This document shows positions 32,471-35,484 of a stretch of DNA of 35,484 nucleotides, one piece after another; position 1 is the stretch's first letter, and each line of letters starts with the position of its first letter. Location: NCBI GenBank assembly GCA_007119985.1, contig SKOQ01000014.1, forward strand, positions 1 to 35,484, in the 5' to 3' direction. Origin of the DNA: Marinospirillum sp. Lineage in GTDB: Bacteria > Pseudomonadota > Gammaproteobacteria > Pseudomonadales > Halomonadaceae. The notes under the pieces were generated by a model. The model saw nothing but the letters and a program-made list of their open reading frames with translations. It did not search any database and was not told the origin of the DNA. The translations under genes and the position numbers were made by a program.

Positions 32471-32557
32471 GCCCAGATGGCGGAATTGGTAGACGCGCTG
32501 GTTTCAGGTATCAGTGGCCGCAAGGTCGTGGAAGTTCGAGTCTTCTTCTGGGCACCA
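32471..32557 (+). tRNA. tRNA-Leu (anticodon CAG), copy 2
   Basis: Identical to copy 1 over all 87 bases, including the CCA, and separated from it by a 59-base spacer that is AT-rich and unrelated to the sequence before copy 1. I see no promoter of its own, so both copies are probably cut from one transcript. T-rich sequence follows, but no clear terminator hairpin. Confidence 0.97.
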
Positions 32558-32682
32558 CTTACTCTTCTTGCTTTAATCTCATTTTTTACCTCTTTTTTTG
32601 ATGCCTGACATCCGTTAGCGCAATGCAATCCTTTTTTCTGGTGATTTTTATTGATGCCGCTGCCAAAGCAGAGCTTCAACTT

Positions 32683-32714
32683 ATCTGCGCCTTGATCCAT
32701 TCCAAAGCGCAGAT
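32683..32714 (-). terminator. weak hairpin downstream of the beta-CASP nuclease gene
   Basis: ATCTGCGC (32683-32690) and GCGCAGAT (32707-32714) are exact inverted repeats with a 16-base loop, about 15 bases beyond the stop codon of the minus-strand gene. No T-run follows, so its role is uncertain. Confidence 0.35.
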
Positions 32715-32728
32715 CTTTGTGCTCGCCC

Positions 32729-34156
32729 TTAACCAGCATCACCATCCATCAGTGGACTTTCTGGCTGCAACAAATCAAGAACCTGCCCTTGTTTGGGTGC
32801 CCGCGCCTGAGTGATCGGCGCCAGCGCCTCCATCAAAGCCTGCTGACTTTCTTCCTCACCATGCACCAGTAGTAAGGTCGGCCGCTGCTCAAAATGCTGA
32901 TACCAATCGATTAAACCTTGTTGATCGGCATGAGCAGAGAAGCCATTGATTGTGTGCACCTGCGCCGCCACTTGGATTTCTTCACCCCAGAGCTTAATCC
33001 GATCCAAGCCTTCAATCAGTTTGCGCCCAAGGGTATTGCGGGCCTGAAAGCCGACAAAGACTAGATGCCCGCCCGCTCTCCACACATGGTTTTTCAAGTG
33101 GTGGCGTATCCGTCCACCTTCGCACATACCGCTCCCAGCGATAATGATCGCGCCTGATTTGACTTGGTTCAAGGCAACTGACTCTTCGGTGGAGCGGGTG
33201 ATCTTCAAGTTGGGCAGCAGATCACGATACTGATGCGCCGACCAAAGGGCCTTCGCCTGATCATCATAGAGCTGGCTAAATTCGGCATAGACCTCTGTGG
33301 CTTCGATCGCCATCGGACTATCGAGATAAATATCCCAGTGCGCCATACCCCAAGCCTCATAGTTTTGCGCAAAAAGATAAAGCAGCTCTTGCGTGCGCCC
33401 CACTGCAAAAGCAGGAATCAGTATGTTCCCCCCTGTTTGACGCGCCTGATCCAGCACTTCGGCCATTTCAGCAAAGCTCGCCTCCCAGCTGCGGTGACAA
33501 CGACCACCATAGGTGCTTTCCATCAACACGACATCAGCATGATTGAGATAGGTGGGATTGCGCAAAATCGGCGCGCCCGCATGGCCAAGATCTCCGGTGA
33601 ACACCAAGCGCCGCTGCTCTTCACCTTCTTGTAGATCAACCTGGACGATGGCAGAGCCAAGAATATGCCCAGCATCAAAGAGCGTGACCACAACGCCATC
33701 GGCTACCTTTAAGGGCTCGCCATAATCCATACCGCGAAAATGCTGCAATGCTTTCTCGGCGTCTTCGGTAACATACAGCGGTTCCACCAAGGGCAACCCC
33801 TTGCGCTCACGCTTGCGATTCTGAGTGATGGCATCTCGCTCATGAATATGGGCGGCATCTAAAAACATAATGCGGCACATGGCCTGGCAAGCACGATGGG
33901 TATAAATCTTGCCCTTGAACCCCTGCTTGATCAGCAGCGGAATCCGCCCAGAATGATCGAGATGGGAATGGCTCAAGACCACCGCATCAAGTTGAGAAGG
34001 ATCAAAAGGGAAAGCTTCTGCATTGGCCTCGATCTCACGAGCTTTTCCCCCTCCCTGCATCAAACCACAATCGAGCAGGATCTGCTGGCGACCGACTTGT
34101 ATGAGATGGCATGAGCCAGTGACTTCTTGCGCAGCACCCAGAAACTTGATCTGCAT
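32729..34156 (-). CDS. metallo-beta-lactamase/beta-CASP RNA-processing nuclease homologue
   Basis: A 475-residue protein with the CPSF73-like architecture. Metallo-beta-lactamase core motifs are HSHLDHSG (63-70), AGHILGSA and FTGDLG; a beta-CASP insert spans about 245-370; the C-terminal RMMBL part has GSGMCEGGRIRHHL and INGFSAHADQQGL. Such proteins cut or trim RNA using two zinc ions, and several bacterial members show RNase activity, but the role in gammaproteobacteria is poorly known. No KH or RNase J C-terminal domain is present. It is convergent with the tRNA-Leu genes and divergent from the outer-membrane protein gene. Confidence 0.9.
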   Translation of the reverse strand: MQIKFLGAAQEVTGSCHLIQVGRQQILLDCGLMQGGGKAREIEANAEAFPFDPSQLDAVVLSHSHLDHSGRIPLLIKQGFKGKIYTHRACQAMCRIMFLDAAHIHERDAITQNRKRERKGLPLVEPLYVTEDAEKALQHFRGMDYGEPLKVADGVVVTLFDAGHILGSAIVQVDLQEGEEQRRLVFTGDLGHAGAPILRNPTYLNHADVVLMESTYGGRCHRSWEASFAEMAEVLDQARQTGGNILIPAFAVGRTQELLYLFAQNYEAWGMAHWDIYLDSPMAIEATEVYAEFSQLYDDQAKALWSAHQYRDLLPNLKITRSTEESVALNQVKSGAIIIAGSGMCEGGRIRHHLKNHVWRAGGHLVFVGFQARNTLGRKLIEGLDRIKLWGEEIQVAAQVHTINGFSAHADQQGLIDWYQHFEQRPTLLLVHGEEESQQALMEALAPITQARAPKQGQVLDLLQPESPLMDGDAG

Positions 34157-34235
34157 CCTTACCTCTAAGATTTACGATAGTTTACAATCAGAGCTAGATT
34201 GACTAGCCTTCGTAACTTTATTCTTTGGTATCCCT

Positions 34236-34784
34236 ATGCACATGTCCAGAAAAATTCTGTTTGCACTTGGCCTGAGCTGCACGAGCCTCTCTCTCCTAGC
34301 CCAGTCGGCCTTACCCTCTGGTTATCTTGGAGTGAACTACGTCCACACAGATCACCAACCCTTTATGGATGATCTCGGCTTCCCCGATGGAGAACTGACC
34401 AACAACGCGTTACAGCTTCGGCTCGGTGGCCGAGTCAGCGATTGGTTCGCAACCGAGTTGCGTGTTGCCACAGATCTTGAACGCCCAGAGGAAAATGGCT
34501 GGCGTTTTAAGCAGGACTACCAGGTCGGTGCCCTTGCCCGAGTAGATGCCCACTGGCGCTCTATCAGCCCTTATCTAGTCACAGGCGTCCTGCATGGCCG
34601 GCGTAGCCTAGAACGCCCTATCACTGGAAAGGAGCACGAGAACTACACTGATCTCGCGCTGGGCTTGGGCGTGGATGTGATGATCACGCGCGAGTTTGGC
34701 CTCAACCTAGAATATCTTCGCTATGCAGATCTGGGCTCTGACGCTTACAAGGTGACCAGTGCAGGACTGGTTTATCGTTTTTAG
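34236..34784 (+). CDS. small outer-membrane beta-barrel protein
   Basis: A 182-residue protein with a signal peptide (basic MHMSRK, hydrophobic 7-22, probable cleavage after a QSA near residue 25). The mature part has alternating polar/hydrophobic strands and ends in YRF, the C-terminal phenylalanine recognised by the BAM complex, so an eight-stranded OmpA/OmpW-type barrel is likely. LGVNYVHTDHQPFMDDLG and FGLNLEYLRYADLGS fit the porin-like OMP_b-brl group. The start may be ATG 34236 or 34242; neither has a good ribosome-binding site. Function unknown. Confidence 0.8.
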   Translation: MHMSRKILFALGLSCTSLSLLAQSALPSGYLGVNYVHTDHQPFMDDLGFPDGELTNNALQLRLGGRVSDWFATELRVATDLERPEENGWRFKQDYQVGALARVDAHWRSISPYLVTGVLHGRRSLERPITGKEHENYTDLALGLGVDVMITREFGLNLEYLRYADLGSDAYKVTSAGLVYRF

Positions 34785-34858
34785 CGCTAGACCCGATGCT
34801 CGTTGTTCTGCCACACCGGCAAGATGGAAGACCGCTATTGATCAAGAGGATTTACGCT

Positions 34859-35212
34859 ATGCCTGATTTATCGACCACACGTCCGCACTCTATGAAGCCT
34901 TCTGCCATCATCTTCGCTTGGGCTCTCTTACTGCTCTTGCTGATCAGCTCTGTGAGCCCAGCTCAAGCACGAGACTACTATCTGAAGGCCGAAGGGGATC
35001 AAGCCATCTTTGCCATGACTACGGATCTCCTGATTGCTCGACCCGTGTTATTTGTCAGTACCTTGGCGGGTACCGCGCTCTTTACGCTTTCTTTACCTGT
35101 GACCGCACTCAGCGGCAGCATTGATGAAGCGGCCGAAACTTTAGTGCGCCGCCCCGCCAGTGCGACCTTTATGCGCTGCCTAGGCTGTATCGAGGTCCCT
35201 GATCATCGCTGA
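34859..35212 (+). CDS. small exported/membrane protein of unknown function
   Basis: A 117-residue protein with an N-terminal hydrophobic segment (about 16-30) ending SPAQA-RD, a probable signal peptide, and a second hydrophobic stretch (about 65-85, VLFVSTLAGTALFTLSLPVTAL). The pattern TDLLIARPVLFVSTLAG...SLPVTALSGSIDEAAETLV...A.F.R.LG resembles a small conserved protein family of pseudomonads with no known function (from memory, not searched). AGAGGA lies upstream of the ATG at 34859. The open frame reaches back to 34796, but that part lacks a ribosome-binding site. An ATG at 34892 would also leave an intact signal peptide. Confidence 0.7.
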   Translation: MPDLSTTRPHSMKPSAIIFAWALLLLLLISSVSPAQARDYYLKAEGDQAIFAMTTDLLIARPVLFVSTLAGTALFTLSLPVTALSGSIDEAAETLVRRPASATFMRCLGCIEVPDHR

Positions 35213-35239
35213 TGGATGCGCTGACCAAGGAAAAGCAGG

Positions 35240-35484
35240 TCACAGCTCAGATTCGGCACCACTGCGTTCGATCAATGGCGCAGTGTGTTGCTGGATCGGC
35301 TGATCTCTTAATTGATGTACAGGATTGCACTGGCGTACCCGCACCTCACCTTGCAAGACACTGCCACGCGAGTATTCGCGAAACAGGCACTCATTCGTAC
35401 GCGGATCATAGGATTGAATCCACAGATGATCATCCTTCCACGTCATGCCCATATGGTAAGTACCAGCAGGTTGCGTGAGACTCA
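35240..35484 (-). CDS. 3' part of an unrecognised gene cut by the window edge
   Basis: On the minus strand the frame is open from the window end to a stop at 35240, giving at least 81 codons. Its first visible part reads SLTQPAGTYHMGMTWKDD, followed by LWIQSYDPRTNECLFREYSRG and a VRVRQCNP stretch. Alternating charged and aromatic residues and two cysteines (in TNECLF and RQCNP) suggest a folded, possibly exported domain. The ATG at 35452 is internal to the open frame and may not be the true start. An opposing 88-codon plus-strand frame at 35212 has poorer composition and is judged to be its shadow. Family unknown. Confidence 0.55.
   Translation of the reverse strand, partial: SLTQPAGTYHMGMTWKDDHLWIQSYDPRTNECLFREYSRGSVLQGEVRVRQCNPVHQLRDQPIQQHTAPLIERSGAESEL

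Noticed and set aside
35212..35478. Plus-strand ORF of 88 codons after the small exported protein
   Set aside because: It has His/Ser/Thr-rich, low-hydrophobicity composition with no ribosome-binding site beyond the adjacent stop, and it lies opposite a frame with clearly better protein character.
1..35484. CRISPR array, prophage, insertion sequence transposase or toxin-antitoxin module
   Set aside because: No direct-repeat array, transposase, integrase or phage gene was seen on either strand.

Overview
The window looks like a chromosomal segment of a motile, respiring gammaproteobacterium, probably near the Oceanospirillales/Pseudomonas branch. This rests on gene content: a CheV hybrid, a YjfB-type motility protein, DUF3392 and DUF934 proteins, a trpGDC block without trpE, and an rpsF-rpsR-DUF2232-rplI operon in place of the enteric priB arrangement. 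There are no phage, plasmid, CRISPR or toxin-antitoxin genes. The organism assignment is inferred from gene families and is not proven.

Positions 1-8585 hold a DCC-family thiol-disulfide protein, cheV, the ABC-F ATPase gene uup, a diguanylate cyclase facing uup, a LysR regulator divergent from a YnfM-like MFS transporter, a TauE/SafE-type transporter and a GloC-type glyoxalase II. Positions 8771-12324 hold an exported YCF48-like beta-propeller gene and an MMPL/RND transporter gene, closed by a strong terminator. A yjfB-like gene faces them.

Positions 12686-15711 are tryptophan biosynthesis (trpG-trpD-trpC from a clear sigma70 promoter) plus a YhfA-type OsmC gene. A gene-free stretch of about 370 bases follows, mostly filled by a 193-base element with imperfect terminal inverted repeats (MITE-like). 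It ends 24 bases before a sulfate assimilation operon: DUF934, an iron-sulfur CysH and cysG. A receiver-PilZ protein overlaps the end of cysG tail to tail. Positions 19634-24668 hold an unrecognised two-helix membrane protein, a chemoreceptor with a periplasmic CxxCH haem motif, a stand-alone trpB with a hairpin-rich upstream region, a DUF3392 membrane protein and an unrecognised soluble protein.

Positions 24678-32125 run leftward through core information genes: dnaB, the rplI/DUF2232/rpsR/rpsF operon, rlmB, and rnr with a very lysine-rich tail. Two identical tRNA-Leu(CAG) genes follow, then a beta-CASP RNA-processing nuclease homologue on the minus strand. The right end has a small outer-membrane barrel, a small exported protein, and the 3' part of a gene cut by the window edge.

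Most of the window is housekeeping DNA and I see no clear new multi-gene system. The best leads are the haem-motif chemoreceptor, the MITE-like element, the structured region upstream of the orphan trpB, the two unrecognised proteins and the separation of DUF934 from sulfite reductase.
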